NCBI GenBank assembly: GCA_041397525.1
Contig: JAWKWL010000001.1
Span: forward strand, 620,001-684,000
Reading direction: 5' to 3'
DNA length: 64,000 bases
Origin: BOKV01 sp041397525
Lineage (GTDB): Bacteria; Pseudomonadota; Alphaproteobacteria; Rhizobiales; Rhizobiaceae
Translations under genes and position numbers: made by a program
Part shown: piece after piece, positions 1 through 8,806 of the stretch
Numbering within the stretch: position 1 is the stretch's first letter
Layout: every line of letters starts with the position of its first letter
Notes under the pieces: generated by a model
Told to the model about the DNA's origin: nothing
The model's input: the letters and a program-made list of their open reading frames with translations, nothing else
The model's database searches: none

Positions 1-545
1 TGACCCCTGCCTGCGGCCGCAACCCTGAAGCCGCAGGTCCGCGCCCAGTCCACCAGGTCGCAGGTCATCGCAGGCTGGTCGCCAAAGGCCATCGAATAGA
101 TGACGCCTGCCGATTTCGCGGCATTGGCAATCGCAAGGCCGCAAAAACTGTCGAGTTCGACCGTGGCGCTGATCACATGCTTGCCGTTGGCAAATGCCGC
201 CAGCACATGCTCCGCCGCGACAACCGGATTGCCGGTCGCTTCAACAATGATCTCGATTGCCGGATACCGGACCAGCGCCTCGACACTCTCGCCGACATGG
301 GTATTGCCGTCACGCAGGGCAGCATCAAGCGAGGAAGCGCCATATTGCTCTGCCGTCCAGTGCACATTGGCAAGGTTCGACTTCGCCTGCGCCACATTGA
401 GATCGGCAATGCCGACCACATGCACACCGGGAATGCGCACCGCCTGGGACAGGAACATCGAGCCGAATTTCCCCGCGCCAATGACGCCAACCCGGATCGG
501 ACTCCGGTCAGCCTGACGCGCAAGAAGAAGATGGTGCAGTGACAT
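1..545 (-). CDS. NAD(P)-binding oxidoreductase, homoserine-dehydrogenase-like (partial, C-terminus off the window)
   Basis: The reverse strand reads in one open frame from an ATG at 545 to the window edge, giving 181 residues. The start has a GAAAGG ribosome site about 7 bases upstream. Residues 17-40 form a Rossmann dinucleotide-binding motif (RVGVIGAGKFG), followed by an EATGNP segment and a stretch that resembles the predicted homoserine dehydrogenases of COG4091, which often carry a C-terminal SAF domain. That C-terminal part is outside the window, so the substrate cannot be judged. The family call rests on the visible N-terminal domain only. Confidence 0.7.
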   Translation of the reverse strand, partial: MSLHHLLLARQADRSPIRVGVIGAGKFGSMFLSQAVRIPGVHVVGIADLNVAQAKSNLANVHWTAEQYGASSLDAALRDGNTHVGESVEALVRYPAIEIIVEATGNPVVAAEHVLAAFANGKHVISATVELDSFCGLAIANAAKSAGVIYSMAFGDQPAMTCDLVDWARTCGFRVAAAGRG

Positions 546-679
546 TGGTGCCTTTCGGGACGCGTTTCACAATTCACACCGACCTTGCGGCAATGCCCGA
601 CTGACTGCAAGGCGAAAGGCGGTCGGTTCAAAGCCAGGCCACAAGGGGACTTCCTTGTGCGTTCGGGGATGCTGCCTGC

Positions 680-862
680 AATGCGCCGGAGCCCGCCCGT
701 AGACTCAACCCATCATTCAACATCAATGAGAATCGTTATGTGATGGTGACCCAATATCTTGCAGCCGTGCCTACCGTTACGCTCGGCAAACCGGTCACAA
801 ACCTCTCCAACCATTTCGCCGAGATCACCAATGCTATAAACATGGTGTTTCAAGGATTTTGA
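680..862 (+). pseudogene. ccdB: C-terminal remnant of a CcdB-type toxin gene
   Basis: One forward frame from about 680 to the stop at 860-862 encodes RLNPSFNINENRYVMVTQYL and then a tail ending in NAINMVFQGF. This aligns by eye with the C-terminal half of CcdB (gyrase poison), whose E. coli version ends NAINLMFWGI. The RLNP segment is typical of chromosomal alphaproteobacterial CcdB proteins. Nothing upstream in any frame resembles the CcdB N-terminus, the frame is closed by a stop at 602, and there is no ccdA antitoxin gene. Only an internal ATG at 743 could start it. It is best read as a decayed fragment of about 58 codons. The identification is from memory of the family, without a search. 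Confidence 0.65.
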
Positions 863-867
863 GATGT

Positions 868-892
868 CTTGCGGCGTCCGACCCGCCGCAAG
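868..892 (-). terminator. Hairpin downstream of ettA
   Basis: A perfect 9-bp inverted repeat, CTTGCGGCG at 868-876 and CGCCGCAAG at 884-892, with a 7-base loop. It lies just after the ettA stop on the reverse strand. No U-run follows directly, so it may work as a weak or factor-assisted terminator, or as a 3'-end stabiliser. Confidence 0.45.
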
Positions 893-911
893 AGGAGTCG
901 TGATTTAAGGC

Positions 912-2561
912 TCACCGAGTCAGCCTTTTATACGTCACCCGTTTCGGGTTGACGCTGTCAGCGCCAAGCCGTCTGATCTTGTCCTTTTCATAGTCCTCGA
1001 AATTGCCTTCGAACCATTCCACATGGCTGTCGCCCTCGAAGGCGAGGATGTGGGTGGCGAGGCGGTCGAGGAACATGCGGTCGTGGCTGATGATCACCGC
1101 GCAACCGGCGAAATTCTCGAGCGCATCTTCCAGTGCCGCCAGCGTTTCGGGGTCGAGATCGTTGGTCGGTTCGTCAAGCAGGATGACATTGCCACCCTCT
1201 TTCAGCAGCTTCGCCAGATGCACACGGTTGCGCTGGCCGCCCGAAAGCGTGCCAACCTTCTGCTGCTGGTCGCCGCCCTTGAAATTGAACGAGGAGCAAT
1301 AGGCGCGTGAATTCACCTCATGCTTGCCCAGCTTGATGATGTCATTGCCGGCCGAGATTTCCTCCCATACCGACTTGTTGCCATCAAGCGAATCGCGGCT
1401 CTGGTCCACGTAACCAAGCTTGACGCTCTCACCGATGGTGATCGAGCCCGTGTCCGGTTTCTCCTGGCCGGTGATCATGCGAAACAGCGTCGTCTTGCCC
1501 GCACCGTTCGGCCCGATCACGCCGACAATGCCGCCCGGAGGCAGTTTGAAGGTCAGATCGTCAATCAGCAGCTGCTCGCCATAGCCCTTTGAAACACCTG
1601 CGAGGTCAATGACATTGTTGCCGAGCCGCTCGCCCGCAGGAATGACGATCTGCGCGTCACCGGGACGCCGGTCATTGGCGGCCTTGACCAGTTCGTCATA
1701 GGCCTTGATGCGGGCCTTGGATTTTGCCTGCCGTGCCTTGGGGCTCGCCGCCATCCACTCGCTTTCGCGTGCCAGCGCCTTCTGGCGCGAGGCCTCTTCG
1801 CGGCCTTCCTGTTCCATGCGCTTGCGCTTGGCGTCGAGATAGGCAGTGTAATTGCCCTCATAGGGAATGCCGCGCCCGCGATCGAGTTCGAGAATCCAGC
1901 CCGTCACATTGTCGAGGAAGTAGCGGTCGTGGGTGATCATCAGCACCGCACCGGGATATTCGCGCAGGTGCTTTTCCAGCCATGCGATGGTTTCGGCGTC
2001 CAGATGGTTGGTCGGCTCGTCCAGCAGCAGCAGGTCGGGCTTCGACAGCAGCAGCTTGCACAGCGCCACGCGGCGTCGCTCGCCCCCAGACAGCTTGGCG
2101 ACTTCCGCGTCACCGGGCGGGCAGCGCAGCGCTTCCATCGCCATTTCCACCTGCGATTCGAGATCCCAAAGGTTCTGGCTGTCGATCACGTCCTGGAGTT
2201 TCGAACCTTCTTCCGCCGTTTCGTCGGAATAGTTCATCATCAACTCGTTATAGCGATCAAGGATAGCCTGCTTGTCGGCAACGCCTTCCATGACATTGCC
2301 CATCACATCCTTGCTCTCGTCAAGCTTCGGCTCCTGCGGCAGGTATCCGCAGGTCGCCCCCTGCGCCAGCCATGCCTCTCCGGTGAATTCCTTGTCGAGG
2401 CCCGCCATGATCCGCAGCACGGTGGATTTACCCGCGCCATTGGGACCCAGAATGCCGATCTTGGCATCGGGATAGAAGGAGAGATGGATGTTTTCGAGAA
2501 CCTTCTTGGCTCCATAGGCCTTGTTCAGACCGGCCATGTGATAGATGAACTGGCGTGCCAT
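912..2561 (-). CDS. ettA: Energy-dependent translational throttle protein EttA (ABC-F ATPase)
   Basis: Cytoplasmic ABC-F protein of 549 residues that binds the ribosomal E site and couples translation to ATP level. Two ABC domains are visible. Domain one has Walker A GPNGAGKS at about residue 39, signature LSGGERRR and Walker B LLLLDEPTNH. Domain two has GPNGAGKT, LSGGQRNR and VILLDEPTN. An arginine/lysine-rich linker separates them, including the short arm insertion typical of EttA. The start at 2561 gives the canonical MARQFIYHM N-terminus. An open frame continues 48 codons upstream to 2705 but that extension has no family resemblance. It is transcribed away from the TerB-like gene at 2723. 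Confidence 0.95.
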   Translation of the reverse strand: MARQFIYHMAGLNKAYGAKKVLENIHLSFYPDAKIGILGPNGAGKSTVLRIMAGLDKEFTGEAWLAQGATCGYLPQEPKLDESKDVMGNVMEGVADKQAILDRYNELMMNYSDETAEEGSKLQDVIDSQNLWDLESQVEMAMEALRCPPGDAEVAKLSGGERRRVALCKLLLSKPDLLLLDEPTNHLDAETIAWLEKHLREYPGAVLMITHDRYFLDNVTGWILELDRGRGIPYEGNYTAYLDAKRKRMEQEGREEASRQKALARESEWMAASPKARQAKSKARIKAYDELVKAANDRRPGDAQIVIPAGERLGNNVIDLAGVSKGYGEQLLIDDLTFKLPPGGIVGVIGPNGAGKTTLFRMITGQEKPDTGSITIGESVKLGYVDQSRDSLDGNKSVWEEISAGNDIIKLGKHEVNSRAYCSSFNFKGGDQQQKVGTLSGGQRNRVHLAKLLKEGGNVILLDEPTNDLDPETLAALEDALENFAGCAVIISHDRMFLDRLATHILAFEGDSHVEWFEGNFEDYEKDKIRRLGADSVNPKRVTYKRLTR

Positions 2562-2722
2562 GCGCGCTCGAATCCTTGTGTGGAAGTGTCGGGAAGTTGT
2601 TGCGTATTTAGGACAAGTTGGCACGCGCTGCAATGACCACCTGCATGTGCCCTTGCCTTGCTGCCCCGAATGCGGCTTGATGGTTGCACGGTTGGGAAAC
2701 ACCATGTTTTCGGGGAGCGGAA

Positions 2723-3304
2723 ATGCAATCGAAACTCATCGCAACAGTGGGCGCCGCCCTCATCATTGGCGGAGCGGTTGCACTTTATTTTGCCTATGAG
2801 GCAGGCAATCCGGTCTTGGCGACTGCCTGCTGGGCAGCCATTCTCGCTGGCGCAATGGCAATGATGGCGGCAATCTCGCGCGCCATGTCAGGATTTCTTG
2901 CGCCGCAAAAGTCGTCCGAAACCGCTTATGGCAAGGACGAAATCCGCCTTCTGGTGCAGACCATGGCAGCGATGGCCAATGCCGACGGCAAGATCGCCGA
3001 CCAGGAAATCCAGGCTATCATCCAGGTCCATGAGCGCATGCTTGGCCTTGGCATCACCAGGCAGGAAGTTGCCTCCATGCTGCAAGGTGTCGGCCCGGGC
3101 TACGATCTTGCTTCAGAACTCGCGAAACGCCGCTCCACGCTCAGTCCGCAATTCCGGGCATTGCTGGTCAAATGCGCCTGGCTCGTGATGATGAGCGACT
3201 TCGTCGAACACAGGCGCGAGACCGAGACCATTCATGCCATCGGCAGTGCGCTTGGTTATGACGTTTCCGACATTGACGACATGATCGCCGCGGCCAGCGC
3301 CTGA
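2723..3304 (+). CDS. TerB-like domain membrane protein
   Basis: A 193-residue protein. Residues 5-65 hold two hydrophobic segments (IATVGAALIIGGAVALYFAY and the following Ala/Met-rich helix). Residues 85-190 form an all-alpha TerB-like domain (MAAMANADGKIADQEIQAI, later MMSDF), the acidic pattern of tellurite-resistance TerB/DjlA proteins that may bind metal. The start at 2723 follows GGGGAGCGGAA, a good ribosome site. The exact role of this family is unclear. It is not linked to a ter operon here, although a TerC-type gene lies 2 kb downstream and another TerB gene at 52413. Confidence 0.7.
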   Translation: MQSKLIATVGAALIIGGAVALYFAYEAGNPVLATACWAAILAGAMAMMAAISRAMSGFLAPQKSSETAYGKDEIRLLVQTMAAMANADGKIADQEIQAIIQVHERMLGLGITRQEVASMLQGVGPGYDLASELAKRRSTLSPQFRALLVKCAWLVMMSDFVEHRRETETIHAIGSALGYDVSDIDDMIAAASA

Positions 3305-3320
3305 CCCGGGTTTTCCGTTG

Positions 3321-4175
3321 TCAGTAACTGATCCGGTACTTCGGCTTCGGTGCCGGCTGCGATATCATCGCTGCGACGGCGTCCGCACCCCTGACCTGAT
3401 AGCCGTCAAAACCCTTGCCGGAAAAATACGCGACAAACCGCAGGCCGGAACCCGGCGTCAAACCGCGCCGCACAATGTCGTCAGGTATCACTGCATAGCG
3501 CCCGGCTGTGTAGCGCACCGGAATGCCAAGTTCCGGATACGCCGCTTTCACGACCTCCATACAGGTCAGCCTGGAAGTGTCGGAATAGTCGAAATTGTAG
3601 TCGAACGGTTCGCCCAGTTGCTTGAACAGGGCAGAGAATTTGTACCGCGCGTCAACCTGTGTCAGACCAACGGGGCGTAGCACCACAACCTCATCGGTAT
3701 TACTGATCTGGTCAAAGCCCGACAGATGCACATCATCATTGGCGGCTTCCAGAACGCTTTTACCAGCCATTATCTCGCCGCGATGCTTCGCGACCGACGG
3801 GATCAGGAAGGCGCCGAGCGCGCGCATTTGCTCCGGCGTTCCAAGCCAGACTTCGGCATGGGTGAAATGGCTTGGAAAGGCCAGCCGGGTCAGCGCCGGT
3901 CTCGAACGCACGATCAGGATGTCGAGCGGCCGCAGGATTGAACGCAACTCCTGCTCGAAACCGGTCGCATGATGCAGTCGTCCATATGGAGCCGCCATCT
4001 TGCGGATAACCGGGGAGAGCTGGGCACCAAGCTTGCGCGTCAGATCAAGCCTGGGATCAACGCTACCCGCTTTCACAGGCTCGGGCGCATCCGAGGCCAG
4101 ATAATATTTCGAGAGTGTCTGGCATGCCGAAAGCGGCAACATCACTCCAAGCAGGGCAACTGCTCTCCACAGCAT
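3321..4175 (-). CDS. YiiX/YebB-type NlpC/P60-like lipoprotein
   Basis: A 284-residue protein with a lipoprotein signal: hydrophobic residues 5-15 then LSAC with the lipidated cysteine at 18. The mature part carries HFTHAEVWLG and, later, TSRLTCMEVV. These match the His and Cys of the circularly permuted papain-like fold in YiiX/YebB proteins, where the His comes before the Cys. Such enzymes are presumed amidases or thioesterases acting at the envelope. The start at 4175 has AAGGAAG upstream; a longer frame to 4271 lacks this support and would bury the signal peptide. It runs convergently with the TerB-like gene, 16 bases apart. Confidence 0.7.
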   Translation of the reverse strand: MLWRAVALLGVMLPLSACQTLSKYYLASDAPEPVKAGSVDPRLDLTRKLGAQLSPVIRKMAAPYGRLHHATGFEQELRSILRPLDILIVRSRPALTRLAFPSHFTHAEVWLGTPEQMRALGAFLIPSVAKHRGEIMAGKSVLEAANDDVHLSGFDQISNTDEVVVLRPVGLTQVDARYKFSALFKQLGEPFDYNFDYSDTSRLTCMEVVKAAYPELGIPVRYTAGRYAVIPDDIVRRGLTPGSGLRFVAYFSGKGFDGYQVRGADAVAAMISQPAPKPKYRISY

Positions 4176-4271
4176 ACATACTTCCTTAGCTACCATCTTG
4201 TCCGCACGCCCTGAACCTGTTGTAACTGTATGCACTGCAAGGGCGCAAGCTTCAGTCGAAGGACAAGACAA

Positions 4272-5204
4272 ATGAACACGTGGAACCAGGAGAGCCTGAC
4301 ATCACCGACGGGCGCCATGCTCAACTATTACGTTCAGCAGGCCAATGGTACGCCACGCGCCGTCATCCAGATCAACCATGGCATGGCGGAGCATGCCTTG
4401 CGCTATGCGCGCTTTGCCTCATTCCTCTCGCAGCACGACTATGCGGTAATTGCCCATGACCATCGCGGTCACGGCTATTCATCGGCAGCAGATGCACCGC
4501 GCGGCGTGTTTTCCGTTCGCGACGGTTGGGACATGGTGATTGCAGATGTCGGTGCTATCAATGCCCATATCCGCGAGACTTTTCCCGGAACACCGGTCGT
4601 CTGCTTCGGTCACTCCATGGGTGCGATCATCGCCATGAACTATGTCTTGCGCCATGCAGCCACGGTTGATGCGGCTGCCATATGGAATTCCAGTTTCGAT
4701 GACAACCTTCTGGCAAAGATCGGCACCTTCCTGCTCAAAGCGGAGCGCATGTTCAAGGGCTCCGATGTGACCAGCAGCCTGGCACCGAAGCTGACCTTCG
4801 AGGCCTGGAACGCGAAATTCAAACCAAACCGCACACGATCCGACTGGCTTTCACGCGACGAGGCAGAAGTAGACAAATATGTTGCCGATCCCTTGTGCGG
4901 CTTTGATGTGTCGGTCGGATTGTGGCTCGACGTGATAGGCGGGGTCCAGTATGCCGCCAAGACCGGTAACATTGCCGCATTGCCGCGCGCCTTGCCTTTC
5001 CACATGCTGGGCGGCAAAGCTGACCCGGTCAGCGATCACGGCAAGTCCATTGCGCGCCTTGCGGCAAAACTGCGAAAAGCAGGAGTCGAGGATGTGTCGG
5101 TGGAACTTCTCGATGATACCCGTCACGAATGCCTCAATGACATCGGTCGTGATGCGGTCATGGCTTCCTTTGTTCACTGGCTTGATGACAGGTTTGCCGC
5201 TTGA
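4272..5204 (+). CDS. Alpha/beta hydrolase (monoacylglycerol lipase / lysophospholipase-like)
   Basis: A 310-residue soluble serine hydrolase. Visible elements are an HG oxyanion motif (INHGMAEHALRYARF), HDHRGHG after strand four, the nucleophile elbow GHSMG, an acid in GGKADPVSDHG and the catalytic His in DDTRHECLND. The HGMAEH and HRGHG segments are characteristic of the lysophospholipase PldB/monoglyceride lipase group (Hydrolase_4). The start at 4272 follows GAAGGAC. There is no signal peptide, so it is probably cytoplasmic. It is followed 78 bases later by a TerC-type gene with no obvious functional tie. Confidence 0.85.
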   Translation: MNTWNQESLTSPTGAMLNYYVQQANGTPRAVIQINHGMAEHALRYARFASFLSQHDYAVIAHDHRGHGYSSAADAPRGVFSVRDGWDMVIADVGAINAHIRETFPGTPVVCFGHSMGAIIAMNYVLRHAATVDAAAIWNSSFDDNLLAKIGTFLLKAERMFKGSDVTSSLAPKLTFEAWNAKFKPNRTRSDWLSRDEAEVDKYVADPLCGFDVSVGLWLDVIGGVQYAAKTGNIAALPRALPFHMLGGKADPVSDHGKSIARLAAKLRKAGVEDVSVELLDDTRHECLNDIGRDAVMASFVHWLDDRFAA

Positions 5205-5282
5205 TCAATCCGAGCTTTGTATGGCTACGGTGATTCTGCTATCCACTGAACCGGGAATCCATGCACACGGAGCGCAAGCGCA

Positions 5283-6074
5283 ATGCCCGCAGAACTTTTC
5301 ACTGTCGAACACATCACCACCTTTCTGGTTCTGACAGCCCTTGAAACCGTACTCGGTTTCGACAATCTGCTTTACATCTCCATCGAGGCCAAGCACGTCG
5401 CGCCAGAACGTCAGGCCATGGTGCGTCGCTGGGGTACGCTTCTTGCCATTGGCTTGCGCATAGCTTTGCTCTTTGTGGTGCTGCAACTGATCGAGACATT
5501 CGAGGAACCATTCTTCCACTTGAGCATCCCGCCATTTGTCGAAGGCGGCATTTCCGGTCATTCCCTGATCGTTGTTTCCGGCGGCGTGTTCCTGATCTAC
5601 ACCGCCATGAAGGAAATCTTCCACATGATGAACCTCGAGGCGCATGAAAGTGCCGGCGCCAGTTCAGGAAGGAAATCGGTCGCAACCGCGCTGTTCTGGA
5701 TACTGGTGATGAATATCGTGTTTTCCTTCGACACAGTACTTTCAGCCGTTGCTCTCACAAAGGAATTCTGGGTCATGACGGCAGCAATCATCGTATCGGG
5801 TCTGCTGATGGTGGTGATGGCGGAAAAGGTTGCAAGCTTCCTGAAGAAGAACCGGATGTATGAGGTGCTTGGCCTGTTCGTGTTGCTGCTGGTCGGCATC
5901 ATGCTGATGAGCGAAGGCGGCCACCTCGCCCACCTTTCCTTTTTTGGCTACGACGTTCAGGTCATGTCCAAGGCCACCTTCTACTTCGTGCTGGTCACGA
6001 TGGTGCTCGTGGAAATTGTCCAGACCCGTTACCAGCGCAAGATACTGGCAGAGCATGAAAGCCAGCATGGCTGA
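5283..6074 (+). CDS. TerC family integral membrane protein
   Basis: A 263-residue multi-spanning membrane protein with about seven hydrophobic segments. The acidic intramembrane motifs of the TerC/Alx family are present: ETVLGFDNLLYIS near the N-terminus and NIVFSFDTVLSAV in the middle. Family members are linked to manganese export or to metallation of exoenzymes. I looked for a yybP-ykoY manganese riboswitch in the 78 bases upstream and saw none. The long gap to cpaB (271 bases) argues against co-transcription with the pilus operon. Confidence 0.85.
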   Translation: MPAELFTVEHITTFLVLTALETVLGFDNLLYISIEAKHVAPERQAMVRRWGTLLAIGLRIALLFVVLQLIETFEEPFFHLSIPPFVEGGISGHSLIVVSGGVFLIYTAMKEIFHMMNLEAHESAGASSGRKSVATALFWILVMNIVFSFDTVLSAVALTKEFWVMTAAIIVSGLLMVVMAEKVASFLKKNRMYEVLGLFVLLLVGIMLMSEGGHLAHLSFFGYDVQVMSKATFYFVLVTMVLVEIVQTRYQRKILAEHESQHG

Positions 6075-6345
6075 AACTGCCCGTACCAGGCACCTTGGCA
6101 AACCGCCAAACTGCCTGCCACACCGGTCAACAGGCATGACCGGAATCACTGGGCTACCGGTAACCAGTTGGAAAGGCTGATTGGCAATGGCGCATTTACC
6201 ACATGCGCTGAAACCTGCGGATTCGACCCCGTTATGGCCATTTTTCATAAAGTTTGAGGCAAATCCCGGCGCCGATTAAGAGAAGCCTTAAGCCTTGTCG
6301 TCTAGGTTCAAGCCAAGAAAAAATACCTTTAGCAGGGGTTATGGC

Positions 6346-7254
6346 GTGAACACCAAGGTTCTAATCATGGCAGGGCTTGCCGTTACATTCGGCGCGACTT
6401 CCTATTTTGCAGGCAACAAGTGGCTCGACAACCAGGCACAGGCACGCCTGAGTGAGATCGAAAGCGAAAACACCACCCGCAGCGTTGCAATGTCTACGGT
6501 TGTTGTGGCATCTGCCCAGTTGCGCTTTGGCGAAAAACTGACCGAGGAAAAGCTCAAGGAAGTGCCATGGCCAACCGAAGCGGTGCCTGAAGGTGGCTTC
6601 AAGAAAATCGCCGACGTCATGAAAGATGGCGAACGCAAGGCAATCAAGACCATTGAGGCCGGCGAGCCGCTGCTCGCAGTCAAATTGACCGGTGAGAACG
6701 GGCGCGCGGGCCTTGCCGGTATCATTGCCGATGGCATGCGCGCTGTCACCATCCCGGTCGACATGGTCAATGGTGTTGGCGGCTTCGTCATGCCGGGTGA
6801 CCGTGTTGATATTGTCCTGACCAAGAAGGACCGCGAGGACGGCGAGCAGACAGCCAAGATCATCATGGAAAACGTCAAGGTGCTTTCCATCGACCAGGAC
6901 GCCGACACCCGCGGTGATGCACCCAAGGTCGCGAAGTCGGTAACTCTTGAAACGGATGCAAACGGCGCGCAAAAACTGGCGCTGGCCAATTCCGTTGGCC
7001 GCATCTCGCTGCTGCTTCGTGGCGCCGGCGACGAAGACAAGGTGGCATCCGGCGACATGTCGGCTGGTGACTTCGATGGCAAGTCAAGACCTGGCCAGGC
7101 AAGTGCCACGGATGACGGCTTCCTCTCCTTCCTGAAGACCGAGAAGAAATTCGCCACAGTCACAGTCATCAAGCGTGACGAGGCAACTCAGCATTCGGTG
7201 CCAATCGACAAGGGCGCAGCAACCGCCTCCGCATCAGCTACCAAGCTCCAATAA
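6346..7254 (+). CDS. cpaB: Flp pilus assembly protein CpaB (RcpC)
   Basis: Inner-membrane/periplasmic protein of the Tad pilus secretion machine, 302 residues. After a membrane anchor (residues 6-22) it has a SAF/beta-clip domain beginning VVVASAQLRFGEKLTEEKL, then the conserved RAVTIPVDMVNGVGGFVMPG and DRVDIVLTKK segments of RcpC. The GTG at 6346 is chosen because AGCAGGGG lies about 7 bases upstream and it places the anchor at the N-terminus. A TTG 51 bases earlier is less likely. It is the first gene of an eight-gene operon reaching 14558. No flp/pilA or cpaA gene precedes it. Confidence 0.9.
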   Translation: MNTKVLIMAGLAVTFGATSYFAGNKWLDNQAQARLSEIESENTTRSVAMSTVVVASAQLRFGEKLTEEKLKEVPWPTEAVPEGGFKKIADVMKDGERKAIKTIEAGEPLLAVKLTGENGRAGLAGIIADGMRAVTIPVDMVNGVGGFVMPGDRVDIVLTKKDREDGEQTAKIIMENVKVLSIDQDADTRGDAPKVAKSVTLETDANGAQKLALANSVGRISLLLRGAGDEDKVASGDMSAGDFDGKSRPGQASATDDGFLSFLKTEKKFATVTVIKRDEATQHSVPIDKGAATASASATKLQ

Positions 7255-7328
7255 ATCCTGAAACAGGGACCTGGTCGGGACGCCGGGACAAGAAAATGAA
7301 CAATGACAACAACAAGAAGGCTAACGTC

Positions 7329-8756
7329 ATGAAAAGCCTCGGAAAAAACTGGAAATCCGCAGCAACGGCAGTTGCGTTGGCAGGAGCGGTGTTCCTGGCA
7401 CCGTTTTCGATGCCGGTCACGGTTCATGCGGAAGAAAGCGTTGTTCACCTTTCTCCTTCGCAGAATACGAAGACAATCCAGATCCCTTCGGCCCAGCCGC
7501 GCACCTTCCGCGCCGATGCTTCATTCAGCGAGATAGTCGTTGGTGATCCCGAAATCGCGGTTGTGACACCTTTGACTGACCGTTCGTTCTACGTGGTAGG
7601 CGCGAAAGCCGGCACCACCGGTGTTGCCCTCTATAACGAGGCGAAGGAACTCGTCGGAATGCTCGACATCGAAGTCGGCCCGGACACGGCAAAGCTCAAC
7701 CGCACGATTGCCGATACAGGCGTCAAGGCACAGTCGGCAAACGGTCGCGTGGTACTTACCGGCAAGGCCAAGAGCCCGTCAGCTGCTGCCAAGGCCAGAA
7801 ACATCGCCAAACAGTTTGACGAGGAAGTTGTTGACAGTTCCGAGGTAAACGGCTCGGTACAGGTCCAGCTCGAAGTGCGTTTTGTTGAAGCCCAAAGGGT
7901 CAACAACAAGGAAATCGGTGCAAGTCTCTACGCCCAGAAGGGCAATGGCACCAAATTCTTCGGCGGTACAAATGGTGCAGTGTCTTCAACACCGGCCACC
8001 GGCCTGACGCTGACCAATTCGCTCATTTCCGGCTCACTGCCATTCGGCAACATTGTCGGTCGCCTGCTTGATGCCGGAATGAACGTCGATGCTCTTGTTC
8101 ACGCGCTCGAAACACGCGGCGTGGCGCGTCGTCTTGCAGAACCGAACCTGGTCGCACTTTCAGGCGACACGGCAAGCTTCCTTGCAGGTGGTGAATTCCC
8201 GGTTCCCGTCTCTGCCGACAACGGCAAGGTCACGGTTGAATTCAAGAAGTTCGGCGTCGGTCTCGACTTCACGCCGACCGTTCTCGACAGTGGCCTGATC
8301 AATCTGCAGATTGCACCGGAAGTCAGCCAGATCGACCCGACCTCATCGGTAAAATTCAACGATATCGAAATTCCGGGCCTTGTCGTGCGCCGTGCAAAGA
8401 CGACCGTTGAACTGCGTGATGGCCAGAGCTTCGTGATGGCCGGCCTGTTGCAATCCACCAATAATTACGATGTGCGCAAGTTCCCGTGGCTCGGCGATAT
8501 TCCGATCCTCGGAGCGCTCTTCCGCTCATCATCCTATCGCAAGCAGGAAACCGATCTCGTCATCATCGTCACACCGCGCCTGGTGCGCCCGATTGCACCA
8601 GGAACCCAGATCGCAACCCCGCTTGATGCATCTTCCTCGCCCAATGATGTTGACCTGTTCCTGAACGGCAAGACCGAAATCAGCAGGGCAAACCTGCGCC
8701 GTGTCGCGGAATCGAAAAGCGGCATGAACCGCTCCGGCCACATCATCGACTTTTGA
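7329..8756 (+). CDS. cpaC: Pilus secretin CpaC (RcpA)
   Basis: Outer-membrane secretin channel of the Tad pilus, 475 residues. A signal peptide covers residues 1-34, ending PVTVHA. The N-terminal domain (pilus formation protein N and BON-like, with FSEIVVGDPEIAVVTPLTDRS) is followed by the secretin beta domain with RLAEPNLVALSGDTASFLAG, GVGLDFTPTVL and the C-terminal FVMAGLLQ and PWLGDIPILGALFRS. I chose 7329 because AGAAGG sits 8 bases upstream and it yields a normal signal peptide; an ATG at 7296 would add 11 polar residues. It follows cpaB by 74 bases. Confidence 0.93.
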   Translation: MKSLGKNWKSAATAVALAGAVFLAPFSMPVTVHAEESVVHLSPSQNTKTIQIPSAQPRTFRADASFSEIVVGDPEIAVVTPLTDRSFYVVGAKAGTTGVALYNEAKELVGMLDIEVGPDTAKLNRTIADTGVKAQSANGRVVLTGKAKSPSAAAKARNIAKQFDEEVVDSSEVNGSVQVQLEVRFVEAQRVNNKEIGASLYAQKGNGTKFFGGTNGAVSSTPATGLTLTNSLISGSLPFGNIVGRLLDAGMNVDALVHALETRGVARRLAEPNLVALSGDTASFLAGGEFPVPVSADNGKVTVEFKKFGVGLDFTPTVLDSGLINLQIAPEVSQIDPTSSVKFNDIEIPGLVVRRAKTTVELRDGQSFVMAGLLQSTNNYDVRKFPWLGDIPILGALFRSSSYRKQETDLVIIVTPRLVRPIAPGTQIATPLDASSSPNDVDLFLNGKTEISRANLRRVAESKSGMNRSGHIIDF

Positions 8757-8806
8757 GAAAACAAACACACGGCGACCAAAGACCGCGCGTGAATGAGGAC
8801 AGGGAA

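Noticed and set aside
912..2705. Extended EttA start at 2705
   Set aside because: The extra 48 residues have no resemblance to EttA and overlap the upstream region of the divergent gene; MARQFIYHM at 2561 is the family start.
5205..5282. Possible yybP-ykoY manganese riboswitch before the TerC-type gene
   Set aside because: The spacer is only 78 bases and lacks the conserved core of that riboswitch.
6276..6292. TTAAGAGAAGCCTTAA as a possible CtrA site before cpaB
   Set aside because: The spacing between TTAA halves is eight, where the CtrA consensus needs seven, and the second half lacks the usual C.
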